Positions 34,324 through 42,405 of a DNA stretch of 64,000 nt are shown here, one piece after another. This stretch comes from UBA6115 sp050953005. GTDB lineage: Bacteria > Bacillota > Clostridia > Christensenellales > Aristaeellaceae. A model generated the notes under the pieces. It made no database searches. It was not told where the DNA came from and was given only the letters and a program-made list of their open reading frames with translations. A program made the position numbers and the translations under genes. Location: assembly GCA_050953005.1 (NCBI GenBank), contig JBMNLV010000003.1, positions 124,001 through 188,000 on the forward strand. Direction: 5' to 3'. The stretch's first letter is position 1; each line of letters starts with the position of its first letter.

Positions 34324-35637
34324 ATGATCGTTTCAAAATTTGGCGGCTCCTCCCTGGCGGACGCTGAACAGTTCCTCCAGGTTAAGGATATTCTTGATAT
34401 GGACCCCGAGCGCCGCTACCTTGTGGTCAGCGCGCCGGGCAAACGCAATCAGCAGGACATCAAAGTAACCGACCTGCTGCTGGATTGCCACCACAAGGCT
34501 CAGCTGCACCAGAATTTTGACCAGCCGTTCGCGCTGCTTACCGGACGCTTTCGTGATATTGAACGTGGCTTGGGTCTGACAGGCTACCTGGACGAGACGC
34601 TCAAGGCTCTCAGGGCCTCACTGGACGAGGGCGCCTGCAGGGATTATATCCTCAGCCGTGGCGAGTACATGTGCGCCAGCCTGTTTTCCAAATGGCTCAA
34701 CATCTCGCTGGTGGATCCGGTCAAAGCCGTACGCTTTGATCACCGGGGCAAGCTCAAGCTGGAAGAAACCCTCAGCCTGCTCAAAGACCAGCTGCTTGTT
34801 CATGAGCGTGCCGTGCTTCCAGGCTTTTACGGCGCGGATGAGACCGGCAGGGTACATACCTTCACACGGGGCGGCAGTGATGTCTCCGGCGCCCTTGCTG
34901 CAGCTGCAATTGACGCTGATTTGTATGAAAACTGGACCGATGTCACCGGCTTTCGCTCTGCCGACCCTCGCATCGTGCCGGATGCCAGATATATCGCCAG
35001 CCTGACCTATCGTGAATTGCGAGAGCTAAGCTACATGGGCGCTTCGGTCATGCATGAGGACGCAGTCTTTCCGGTTCGCAATGCCGGGGTGCCCACCAGT
35101 ATCCGCAACACAGGCAATCCCCAGCATCCGGGCACCATCATTGTGCCCAGTCCTCGGCAAATCGGGCGCATGCCGGTGGTGACCGGTATCGCGGGCAAGC
35201 GTGGTTTTTCCACCATCATCCTGGAGAAAAACAGGATGAACGATGAGATCGGTTTTGGACGCAAGGTGCTCTCTGTGCTGGAACATCATCATTTGAACTT
35301 TGAACACCTGCCAACCGGTATTGACACCCTGTGCGTCATGGTCAGCACCGCTGCTCTGAGCTGCTGTAGGCATGCAGTACTGGAAGAGATTGAGGCCGCA
35401 GTGCGTCCGGACAGCATCATGGTCCAGGATGGTATCGCGCTGGTAGCCTGCGTAGGTACAGAGCTTCTGAAGATCCACGGTACCATCGCTCGGTTGTTTA
35501 CCGCCATCTGTGAGCAGGGTATCCCCATTCGTACCATGTTTCAAGCGCCCAGCGCGCTGTCCATCATCGTTGGCATTGATGAGGAGTATCTGGAAACAGC
35601 CATTCGCGTAATTTATGACGCTTTTATTCGTGAGTAA
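34324..35637 (+). CDS. lysC: Aspartate kinase
   Basis: 437 aa. The N-terminus MIVSKFGGSSLADAEQF is the nucleotide-binding signature. LSRGEYMCASLFSKWL and TFTRGGSDVSGALAAAAIDADLYENWTDVTGF are catalytic and substrate-binding motifs. Two C-terminal ACT domains (~270-437) indicate feedback regulation by an end-product amino acid. It makes aspartyl phosphate for lysine, threonine, methionine and diaminopimelate. No pathway neighbours here. Symbol is generic for the family. Confidence 0.93.
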   Translation: MIVSKFGGSSLADAEQFLQVKDILDMDPERRYLVVSAPGKRNQQDIKVTDLLLDCHHKAQLHQNFDQPFALLTGRFRDIERGLGLTGYLDETLKALRASLDEGACRDYILSRGEYMCASLFSKWLNISLVDPVKAVRFDHRGKLKLEETLSLLKDQLLVHERAVLPGFYGADETGRVHTFTRGGSDVSGALAAAAIDADLYENWTDVTGFRSADPRIVPDARYIASLTYRELRELSYMGASVMHEDAVFPVRNAGVPTSIRNTGNPQHPGTIIVPSPRQIGRMPVVTGIAGKRGFSTIILEKNRMNDEIGFGRKVLSVLEHHHLNFEHLPTGIDTLCVMVSTAALSCCRHAVLEEIEAAVRPDSIMVQDGIALVACVGTELLKIHGTIARLFTAICEQGIPIRTMFQAPSALSIIVGIDEEYLETAIRVIYDAFIRE

Positions 35638-35703
35638 ATGTGCCTGATGCATGAAATCCAAACGCGTCTGCGTTTACTAAGTGAAAACAATAAGGAGGAT
35701 CTG

Positions 35704-36429
35704 ATGATGAAAAAGCTGCTTGCATTTACACTTCTCTGTCTGATGCTGCTGGGTACCCTGTCCGCAGGACAGGCATCGAGCACACTACCGCCTGAGCGCC
35801 TGGTCAACCTGGTTCATAACTGCCCCAACACCGGAAAGATGCTGCCCGAGCATTTTGACCCTTACCAGAACACCTATCTGCTGACAGTGGCCGACTGGGT
35901 CTCCCGCGTTACCTTTACCCCTACCACATCCTCCCCCAACGCAGTGGTTACCGTTAACGGCCAGATGGTGGCCAGCGGGCAAAAATCCCAAATTATTCAG
36001 ATGAGCAATGACCCGCAGGCCGTTCAGATTACCGTGTCTGTATATGGAGCTAATAACATGCTCGTGGCGCAAAACACCTACACAGTCTTCCTCCAGCGCC
36101 GCCCCAGCGAACGCCGCACCAGAGTATCGGCTGGCTTTATCGAAAAATTTGAAGTGTCAGAAAACATCGCCACAGTATCAGCCGACCTGGTCACCCTCAA
36201 ATACCAGGATAATACCAACTTTTCCACCTTCACCAATGAAACCTACTACCTGTACAAGTATAAGACCTCTCCCAACTGTCTTTTCTATTATGGTACCAAA
36301 CAAAATCCCATACGCTCAGGCGATGCCTACGCTTTCGCAGCCAACTACTTGAATCTTGGCAGCAATCTGTACTACCTGGTCTACATTGAGGATCAGATTG
36401 TCGCAATCTTGCCTTACGCTTCTGACTAA
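35704..36429 (+). CDS. Secreted protein with a cadherin-like beta-sandwich domain
   Basis: 241 aa with a Sec signal (MMKKLLAFTLLCLMLLGTLSAGQA). Residues ~45-135 match the bacterial cadherin-like beta-sandwich repeat: FDPYQNTYLLTVADWVSRVTFTPTTSSPNAVVTVNG...NTYTVFLQRRP. The remaining ~100 residues are Tyr- and Asn-rich and unfamiliar. Single cysteine only, no anchor. Likely an extracellular structural or binding protein. AAGGAGG lies 5 bp before ATG 35704. The gene is followed by its own terminator. Confidence 0.75.
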   Translation: MMKKLLAFTLLCLMLLGTLSAGQASSTLPPERLVNLVHNCPNTGKMLPEHFDPYQNTYLLTVADWVSRVTFTPTTSSPNAVVTVNGQMVASGQKSQIIQMSNDPQAVQITVSVYGANNMLVAQNTYTVFLQRRPSERRTRVSAGFIEKFEVSENIATVSADLVTLKYQDNTNFSTFTNETYYLYKYKTSPNCLFYYGTKQNPIRSGDAYAFAANYLNLGSNLYYLVYIEDQIVAILPYASD

Positions 36430-36491
36430 CACTCCTCAAGCCTATCATCGGCACAGCGCTCTGCATGTTCCCTGAGAAGATCCCGTCACAA

Positions 36492-36524
36492 AGAGGCTGT
36501 CGTGGTGACAGCCTCTCTGTTTTG
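36492..36524 (+). terminator. Intrinsic terminator after the secreted protein gene
   Basis: Perfect 10-bp stem AGAGGCTGTC/GACAGCCTCT with a 5-nt loop, followed by CTGTTTTG. Confidence 0.85.
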
Positions 36525-36614
36525 CCAACTGAACGGCGACAAGCGGGGATTGCCGGACAATCAGGCGTGCACTGAAAATTTTCTATATTTTAAAATACTC
36601 CCGGCGAGGTCGAT

Positions 36615-38006
36615 ATGATAAAAGACAGGGAATTCTACAAAACCATCCTCCGCTTGTCGCTACCGGCAGCCTTCCAGAACCTGATGAACCTGCTCGTGGT
36701 GCTGGCAGACAATCTGATGGTCAGCCAATTGGATTCACAGGGACTGGCCTTTGCAGCTGTCACCCAGTCCAACAGCATCACCAATCTGGTGCTGGCCTTT
36801 ATCACCGGCCTTGCCAGCGGCTCCATCGTGCTGATTTCCCAGTATTGGGGAAAGAAAGACACGCAGCGCATCCAACAGATCGCATCAGCAGTAATGCTGC
36901 TTAACTTGCTGGTCGCCGCTTCCTTTGTACTGATAATACAGCTCTTCCCCCGTACGGTCCTGCACATCGTTATCAACCAGCGCGAGACCCAGGCAGTTCA
37001 GGAAGCGCTAAACTACCTGCCCCTTGTCTGCCTGTCTTATTTGCCCTACGCAGTGACAGCCACCCTGATCGGCATGCTCAAGGGGATCGAAATTGTCCGC
37101 GTTACCGTCTATGCCACGCTCTGCTCGCTGTTTGTCAACATCGGGCTGAACTATATATTGATCTTTGGCAAATTGGGTCTGCCTGCCATGGGTGTACAAG
37201 GCGCTGCGCTGGCGACCCTGATCGCCAGGATGGTGGAGATGCTGCTTGTCATCTGGTACAGCACCAGGAAACAGCAGGTAATGACCGTCAAGCTGAAACT
37301 CCTCCGGCATCCATCCTGGGTCTGGCAGGACTATTCCCGCTATGGTTTCCCAGTGGGTCTTACAGACGCGCAATGGGCCATCATCGGGATGCTAAAAATG
37401 GTGATCATCGGCCAATTGGGCATCCTGATGAGCAATGCCTCCGGAGTGGTCGATTCGCTGATGAACCTGGGAACCCTGTTTACCTTTGCTCTGTCAGGCG
37501 GCGCGGCCGTCATGGTAGGCAAGGCCGTCGGCGCTAATGACATTAAAAGGGTCAGGGAATATGCCAAGACCATTCAGGTGATGTTCCTATGCATTGGAAT
37601 TGTCATGGCGGTATTGGTTTATTTGGTGCGCAGGCCTTATATTTCATTGTATGGCATTTCCCCCGAGGCCGCTGCGCTTGCAGAGCGCATGGTCAGCCTG
37701 TGCGCGTTGACGCTGGTGGGAACCAGCTACCACGCCTCCTGTTTTGTGGGCATTAACCGTGGCGCAGGCGACAACCGCTTTGTGATGCTGGTGGATATGG
37801 TTTGCGGTTGGCTGGTGGTGCTTCCCAGCGCGTTTTTGGGCGCTTTTGTATTCAAGGTTCCGCTGGTCTGGGTCTATTTCCTTACGCGTGTGGATCAGAC
37901 CTTTAAATGGATCATCGCTTTTTTAAGGCTACGCACGGACCGCTGGATCCACCATGTCACCCGAAGCGATTCTCAGGAACTTGTCAGGGAGCGCATACAT
38001 GATTGA
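36615..38006 (+). CDS. MATE family multidrug/cation antiporter
   Basis: 463 aa with 12 predicted helices in two halves. LSLPAAFQNLMNLLVVLADNLMVSQL and GLASGSIVLISQYWGKKD are typical of MATE N-halves, and GLTDAQWAIIGMLK...SNASGVVDSLMNLGTLFTFALSGGAAVMVGKAVGAND of C-halves. These pumps use sodium or proton gradients to export drugs or metabolites. The stop codon is overlapped by the ATG of the kinase-like gene, so the two are likely cotranslated. Confidence 0.92.
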   Translation: MIKDREFYKTILRLSLPAAFQNLMNLLVVLADNLMVSQLDSQGLAFAAVTQSNSITNLVLAFITGLASGSIVLISQYWGKKDTQRIQQIASAVMLLNLLVAASFVLIIQLFPRTVLHIVINQRETQAVQEALNYLPLVCLSYLPYAVTATLIGMLKGIEIVRVTVYATLCSLFVNIGLNYILIFGKLGLPAMGVQGAALATLIARMVEMLLVIWYSTRKQQVMTVKLKLLRHPSWVWQDYSRYGFPVGLTDAQWAIIGMLKMVIIGQLGILMSNASGVVDSLMNLGTLFTFALSGGAAVMVGKAVGANDIKRVREYAKTIQVMFLCIGIVMAVLVYLVRRPYISLYGISPEAAALAERMVSLCALTLVGTSYHASCFVGINRGAGDNRFVMLVDMVCGWLVVLPSAFLGAFVFKVPLVWVYFLTRVDQTFKWIIAFLRLRTDRWIHHVTRSDSQELVRERIHD

Positions 38007-38835
38007 GTTGATACATAACGGCCTGCGCATCCGCTTGAAAGCCTGGCATGACCTGGGCTGGCTGACGGAGCAAGGCCGCCTGTTTTGTGTGTTTGATCAG
38101 CTGATTTCCGGCAACATTTGTTTTGGCCTGGATAATGGACGCGAAAAGCTATTCATTAAATACGCCGGTGCGCCCTGCCTGATGTACGCAGGGCAGCCCG
38201 AAGCTGCCGTCCTCCGGCTGCGGGAGGCTGAAGGCAGGTACAGACACCTGCGTCACCCCGCTTTGAACCCGCTGAAAGCATCCTTTGAAGCGTCCGGCGG
38301 TCTCGCACTGGTCTTCCCCTGGTTTGAGGGCTTCGCGCTGGCCCCCCTGGACCTGCATCTGCGTAACCTGAGAGGCCTGCCACTCATCCCGCGGTTAGCC
38401 ATGTATGATCAGCTGATGGACTTCATCGTATATGCGGCTTCCCGAGATTATCTGGCTGCCGGCATCTCCGATCACCATATTCTCATAGATTTTGTCAACC
38501 ACCGGGCCATTTTCAGCTCAGTCGATCATTACATGCGTTTCCCGGCTGCTACGCCCTATCCCAAGCTGCCAGGCAGTTCCTGGTATCTTCCTGAGGAAGC
38601 CTATCATGCGGGTACACCGCTGGATGAAGCAAGCATCGTCTATTCCCTGGGGGCTTTGGCCTTTACCCTGCTTTCAGAGACGCCCTTCAAGGATCTGCGA
38701 ACCTGGCATGCCGGTGAAAAGCTTTTTGTTTTGGCCTGCAGGGCCATGGCAAAGGATCCGCTTGCGCGGGCTCAATCAACCGTTGAATATCAGGCTGCCT
38801 GGCGGCAGGCGGTGCTGCGCCTGCGCGGACTGTAG
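37999..38835 (+). CDS. Protein kinase-like protein, probably a pseudokinase
   Basis: 278 aa. The overall order recalls a Ser/Thr kinase: a loop and Lys strand (ISGNICFGLDNGREKLFIKYAG), a C-lobe with ISDHHILIDF where HRDxKxxN is expected, SSVDHYM where DFG is expected, and YHAGTPLDEASIVYSLGALAFTLLSETPF corresponding to the APE/DxWSLG region. The canonical HRD and DFG residues are changed, so catalysis is doubtful. AGGGAG precedes ATG 37999, which overlaps the MATE gene end by 8 bp. It may modulate the transporter, but that is inference. Confidence 0.6.
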   Translation: MIELIHNGLRIRLKAWHDLGWLTEQGRLFCVFDQLISGNICFGLDNGREKLFIKYAGAPCLMYAGQPEAAVLRLREAEGRYRHLRHPALNPLKASFEASGGLALVFPWFEGFALAPLDLHLRNLRGLPLIPRLAMYDQLMDFIVYAASRDYLAAGISDHHILIDFVNHRAIFSSVDHYMRFPAATPYPKLPGSSWYLPEEAYHAGTPLDEASIVYSLGALAFTLLSETPFKDLRTWHAGEKLFVLACRAMAKDPLARAQSTVEYQAAWRQAVLRLRGL

Positions 38836-38838
38836 CGT

Positions 38839-39936
38839 TTATTCGAGCACTGTGCCGTCCTTGACCGTAAGGATACAGGCGGGTTGAATAGTTTTCAGGC
38901 TGTTTATTTCCGTACAGGTCAACAGGGTCTGCATGCGATCCAGGCGGATCAGCAGCCGCGCCTGGCGGCCGTCGTCCAATTCGCTGAGCACATCATCCAG
39001 CAGCAACAGCGGCGTATCATTGTGAGAGCGGTTTAGAATGTCTATTTGCGCCAGGCGCATTGCCAGCGCGGCAGTGCGCGCCTGCCCCTGTGAAGCATAA
39101 GCGCGCATGTCCTGCCCCGCAAGCACCAAGGCCAGATCATCCCGATGCGGGCCCGCGCCCGTGCTCAGCCGCCTGATATCATCCTCGCGCGTGGCAGACA
39201 ACGTATCAAGCAAATCATCGGCCGGATCCAGACTATCCTGCAGCAAACCCTGGTAACGCAAAAGAAAAATCTCCCTTTCCCGGTTGGCAATAAAAGCGTA
39301 ATGCTCAGTCGCAAGCGAACTGATGGTGTCCGCCGCATCCCGGCGTTGAATGACAATCGGTGCGGCTGCCTTGGCAAGCTGCTCATCCCACACATCCAGC
39401 GCAGCGGCGTTTGCGCGGCCCTTGGCAATCTCCTTGAGCAGGGCATTGCGCTGGCGCAAAATGGCGTGATAGGTCTGGAGCGCATAAAAATAAGCCGGCT
39501 GACTTTGAGAAAGCAACATATCCAGAAAGGAACGCCGCCCCTGAGGTGGACCCTTGACCAGTTCCAGGTCCTCTGGTGAAAACATCACGCAAGTCATGTG
39601 CCCCATCAGTTCACCAATTCGCTGCACAGTTTTGCCGTTGACATAAATCACCTTGCGTTCGCCCTGCTGTGCAAACAGACGCACCCCCACCTCATCATTG
39701 ACATATCTGCGAGCGATATGGGCATGCACTGCGCAGCTGCGGCTGCCCAAGCGCACCATGTCCCGGTCGTTGCTTGTGCGATGGCTGCGCCCAAGACAAC
39801 ATAAATGAACGGCCTCCAGCAGGTTGGTTTTGCCAGCGCCATTTTTTCCAACAAATACTGTGATGCCGTCCGGGGGCGTCAAGGTCAATTGCTCATAAGA
39901 GCGAAACTGACGCAAACGCAGCTGTGTCAAACGCAT
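38839..39936 (-). CDS. recF: DNA replication and repair protein RecF
   Basis: 365 aa, full length. Walker A GKNGAGKTN at ~30-38, MFSPEDLELVKGPPQGRRSFLDMLLSQ, GPHRDDLAL and Walker B LLLLDDVLSELDDGRQ identify RecF, the SMC-like ATPase that loads RecA at gaps with RecOR. Its usual neighbours dnaA and dnaN are not here; instead it follows rlmH, overlapping by one base (TTA/CAT). The gene converges on the kinase-like gene 3 bp away. Confidence 0.95.
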   Translation of the reverse strand: MRLTQLRLRQFRSYEQLTLTPPDGITVFVGKNGAGKTNLLEAVHLCCLGRSHRTSNDRDMVRLGSRSCAVHAHIARRYVNDEVGVRLFAQQGERKVIYVNGKTVQRIGELMGHMTCVMFSPEDLELVKGPPQGRRSFLDMLLSQSQPAYFYALQTYHAILRQRNALLKEIAKGRANAAALDVWDEQLAKAAAPIVIQRRDAADTISSLATEHYAFIANREREIFLLRYQGLLQDSLDPADDLLDTLSATREDDIRRLSTGAGPHRDDLALVLAGQDMRAYASQGQARTAALAMRLAQIDILNRSHNDTPLLLLDDVLSELDDGRQARLLIRLDRMQTLLTCTEINSLKTIQPACILTVKDGTVLE

Positions 39937-40412
39937 TACTTGTGGTACCTCTCACCGCTGGTAATCTTATAGGCGCGGTATACCTGTTCCAACAGCATCA
40001 CACGGGCCAGCTGGTGGGGAAATGTCATGGGTGAAAAGGAAAGCGCATAATCGGCACGGCGAATGACATCGTCTGAGAGGCCATTTGAGCCGCCAATCAC
40101 AAACACCACCTGCTGCGCTTGCTCATGCCAGAGATTCATCTGCGCGCTGAAATCCTCGCTGTTGAGCAGTTTGCCCTCAATGCAAAGCGCTACCACGGTA
40201 TCTCCGGGCCGTATACGCTCCATGACCCGTGCACCCTCTGCTTCTACCGCCTTGGCCAGCAGGGCGGGCGAATTGCTGCCGGGGTCTCTTTCATCCTGCA
40301 CCTCCACAAGCTCCAGCTTGCAATAACGCGTCAGCCTTCGCTGATACTCCCTGGCGGCATCCCGCCAGAAAGTTTCCCGCAGTTTCCCAACGGCGATAAT
40401 CAAAATGGGCAT
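39936..40412 (-). CDS. rlmH: 23S rRNA pseudouridine-1915 N3-methyltransferase
   Basis: 158 aa, full length of the SPOUT enzyme RlmH. VFVIGGSNGLSDDV forms the SAM knot and the C-terminus LLEQVYRAYKITSGERYHK carries the family-typical Tyr-His-Lys end. It methylates pseudouridine in helix 69 of 23S rRNA. In several Firmicutes this gene lies near the replication origin, which matters because DnaA boxes follow upstream. It shares a transcript with recF. Confidence 0.96.
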   Translation of the reverse strand: MPILIIAVGKLRETFWRDAAREYQRRLTRYCKLELVEVQDERDPGSNSPALLAKAVEAEGARVMERIRPGDTVVALCIEGKLLNSEDFSAQMNLWHEQAQQVVFVIGGSNGLSDDVIRRADYALSFSPMTFPHQLARVMLLEQVYRAYKITSGERYHK

Positions 40413-40481
40413 GCGATGTTCCTTTCATGCTTGCTCGGTCAACTACGGCCTTCCTCTAAGCGCCGGTTGCCATACCTGTTT

Positions 40482-40509
40482 ATTATATCACATGAAAGCG
40501 TATAGTCAG
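40482..40509 (-). promoter_or_regulatory. Candidate promoter of rlmH-recF
   Basis: On the minus strand CTGACT (40504-40509) and TATAAT (40482-40487) with a 16-bp spacer. The -10 is perfect, the -35 weak. Confidence 0.5.
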
Positions 40510-40536
40510 ATTCCGTTGCGCGGAATTGCCAACAGG

Positions 40537-40841
40537 TTAATCCACAGCGAAAGCAGTGATAATTTTAAGAATTTGGTGAATATTGTGTAAATTATTCGTA
40601 AAGCGCCATAGAAACAGAAGTCCGGAGCGGCTTCTCTCATTCCCGGGAATGCATATTCATCAGCAGAGCACCGGACGCTCAAACACCTGTTCTGTCCACA
40701 CTATCCACAGACTTATCCACAGAAAATACGTTAATTTCGACCTAAAACCTTGTTTTTACTGTTTGAAGGCACAAAACCGAGGCCGTTAATGAAAAGTTAT
40801 CCACAGGATAGCGCGCCGTTTTATCCAAAATTCTGTCCACA
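40537..40841 (+). other. DnaA-box cluster, candidate replication origin
   Basis: Two perfect DnaA boxes TTATCCACA (40713-40721, 40797-40805) and near-matches CTATCCACA (40701-40709), TTATCCAAA (40821-40829), CTGTCCACA (40692-40700 and 40833-40841) and TAATCCACA (40538-40546) lie on one strand within ~300 bp. An AT-rich stretch (40556-40604) could be the unwinding element. No convincing gene is found in 40413-41094. recF and rlmH next to it fit an origin, but dnaA and dnaN are absent and gene direction does not switch cleanly here. It could instead be a secondary DnaA-binding site. Confidence 0.65.
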
Positions 40842-40870
40842 TAAAATTCCGGACATGCCATCATAACGGC

Positions 40871-40894
40871 AAAAGCCCGGCCAAAGGAGCCGGG
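40871..40894 (-). terminator. Terminator for the scpB-side transcript
   Basis: CCCGGC (40876-40881) and GCCGGG (40889-40894) form a short stem; on the minus strand it is followed by CTTTTGCC. It would end the minus-strand operon whose last gene is scpB, with the palindromic element lying between. Confidence 0.55.
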
Positions 40895-40936
40895 ACCTGT
40901 GATGTGATAGCAAAACGACAATAAAAGCTTGCCTTA

Positions 40937-41094
40937 TACTGATGTAAAGCTTTATTGCATCCAAAGCGACGAGGGATTTTATTGTCCTGCAAGGAAGGAA
41001 ACCGATGGCGTAGCCTAAGCTACGTTGAGGTTGACTGACACAGCAGGGCGATCAAAGACCCGGCGCGACGATGCAATAAAGATTGGAATCAGTA
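40937..41094. mobile_element. MITE-like palindromic element, 158 bp
   Basis: The two ends are inverted repeats: TACTGAT...TTTATTGCATC on the left (to 40961) and GATGCAATAAA...ATCAGTA on the right (from 41070), matching at 21 of 25 positions. TTA flanks both ends (40934-40936 and 41095-41097), a likely 3-bp target duplication. Inside are further complementary parts, including CGTAGC-CTAA-GCTACG (41009-41024) and CCTGC/GCAGG. No coding potential. The transcript would fold into one long hairpin. The right TTA is also the scpB stop codon. Confidence 0.7.
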
Positions 41095-41667
41095 TTAACC
41101 TTCATCCAACGATGGGATATCCATTTTAAGCTGGGTATGCCCTGTGTCCGGCTGCAGACTCCCGGGCAAATCCGGCAAATCCTTGAGGCTGCCAAGGCCG
41201 AAGTGTGACAGAAACTGATCGGTGGTCGCATACAGGATCGGACGGCCCAGCGTCTCCTTACGCCCAGCATCCATGATCAGCCCTTTTTGAATCAGGGACT
41301 GGATCGAGTAATCGCATTTGACGCCACGCACCGCCTCTACCTCCTGGCGGGTAACCGGCTGGCGATAGGCCACAATCACCAGGGTTTCAAGCGCTGCCTG
41401 AGACAGGCTTTGCTTTTGCACCGGCTGAAGCACGCGCTCAACATAGGTGGCATATTCCGCCTTGGAAACCAGCTGGACTTTGTTGCTGAAGCGCTTGATC
41501 TGCACCCCTCTGTGCTCCGCAGCATACAGGGTTTCCAAATCCTCGACAGCTGTCTGGATGGCTTCTGCCGTGTGTCCAAGGGCATTGGCCAGTTCGTCCA
41601 TCTCCATAGCATCACCGCACACAAACAGGATCGCTTCAATGATTCCGCACAGACGTTCATTGTGCAT
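41095..41667 (-). CDS. scpB: Segregation and condensation protein B
   Basis: 190 aa with the two winged-helix domains of ScpB: IIEAILFVCGDAMEMDELANAL, then LSQAALETLVIVAYRQPVTRQEVEAVRGVKCDYSIQSLIQKGLI and GRPILYATTDQFLSHFGL. It forms the condensin complex with SMC and ScpA. It overlaps scpA by 11 bp. The stop codon is formed by the TTA flanking the palindromic element, so the last residues (PSLDEG) may have been set by that insertion. Confidence 0.95.
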   Translation of the reverse strand: MHNERLCGIIEAILFVCGDAMEMDELANALGHTAEAIQTAVEDLETLYAAEHRGVQIKRFSNKVQLVSKAEYATYVERVLQPVQKQSLSQAALETLVIVAYRQPVTRQEVEAVRGVKCDYSIQSLIQKGLIMDAGRKETLGRPILYATTDQFLSHFGLGSLKDLPDLPGSLQPDTGHTQLKMDIPSLDEG

Positions 41668-42403
41668 GGGATTGCTCCTCCCGTTTGTTGCTCATAATCA
41701 TGATGTCAGCCCCCGCGGTTTCCTGTACAGCCTTGATCCGCCCCTGCTTGAGCAATTCAAGCAAGGCCAGAAACATGCATACCACCTCATTGCGCGTAGG
41801 CGCGTGGCTCAGCAACGCGCTGAATGACAGGCTGCCATGTCTGACTTTACGCATAATATTCCCTACACAGCCTGCTACCGTGTGCTGATCCAAACGAATA
41901 ACGCCGCGCGGCTCCACCGGGTCGCTGTCCTGCGCGCGCAGGCGTTCTGCCAGATGAAAATAGGCAGCAATCAGCCCGTCCATGGTCAGCCCTTCCAGCT
42001 CATACACCGGCGGCGGCAATGGAAACTCGTCAGGCAGCTTGGCAAACAACCGGGATGCAGCCTGCTCAAAATCCTGCATCTGCGCGGCAAGCTGCTGAAA
42101 ACGCGCATAATCCTCCAACTGGCGGATTAAGGTCTGTTCAGGATCTTCATCGATTTCATCCGTGTCGGCGGCAACCCTGGGCAAAATAGAACGGCTCTTG
42201 ATCAGCAGCAGCGTAGCAGCCATCTGTATAAACTCGCTGGCCTCATCCATATCGATCATAGCCGCATCCTGGACGATCCGGATGTACTGATCGGTCACCT
42301 GGGAAACAAATATATCCTTGATGTCTATCTTGGCACTGCCAATCAGGTGCAGCAACAGCTCCAGCGGACCTGAAAACTCTTTCAGCTCGAAAATAAGCGC
42401 CAT
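41657..42403 (-). CDS. scpA: Segregation and condensation protein A
   Basis: About 248 aa. The N-terminus FELKEFSGPLELLLHLIGSAKIDIKDIFVSQVTDQYI and FIQMAATLLLIKSRSILP are typical of the kleisin ScpA. The C-terminal winged helix includes TRNEVVCMFLALLELLKQGRI. ATG 42403 is chosen: it starts 2 bp after the M50 peptidase stop and matches the family N-terminus; the longer frame has unrelated residues. Confidence 0.95.
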   Translation of the reverse strand: MALIFELKEFSGPLELLLHLIGSAKIDIKDIFVSQVTDQYIRIVQDAAMIDMDEASEFIQMAATLLLIKSRSILPRVAADTDEIDEDPEQTLIRQLEDYARFQQLAAQMQDFEQAASRLFAKLPDEFPLPPPVYELEGLTMDGLIAAYFHLAERLRAQDSDPVEPRGVIRLDQHTVAGCVGNIMRKVRHGSLSFSALLSHAPTRNEVVCMFLALLELLKQGRIKAVQETAGADIMIMSNKREEQSHAQ

Positions 42404-42405
42404 GA

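Noticed and set aside
40583..40789. 68-codon plus-strand frame across the DnaA boxes
   Set aside because: No ribosome site, unusual composition, and it is made of the repeated box sequence. Treated as non-coding.
40537..40841. Calling this region oriC outright
   Set aside because: dnaA and dnaN are missing, and gene orientation does not diverge from this point; GC skew could not be computed here.
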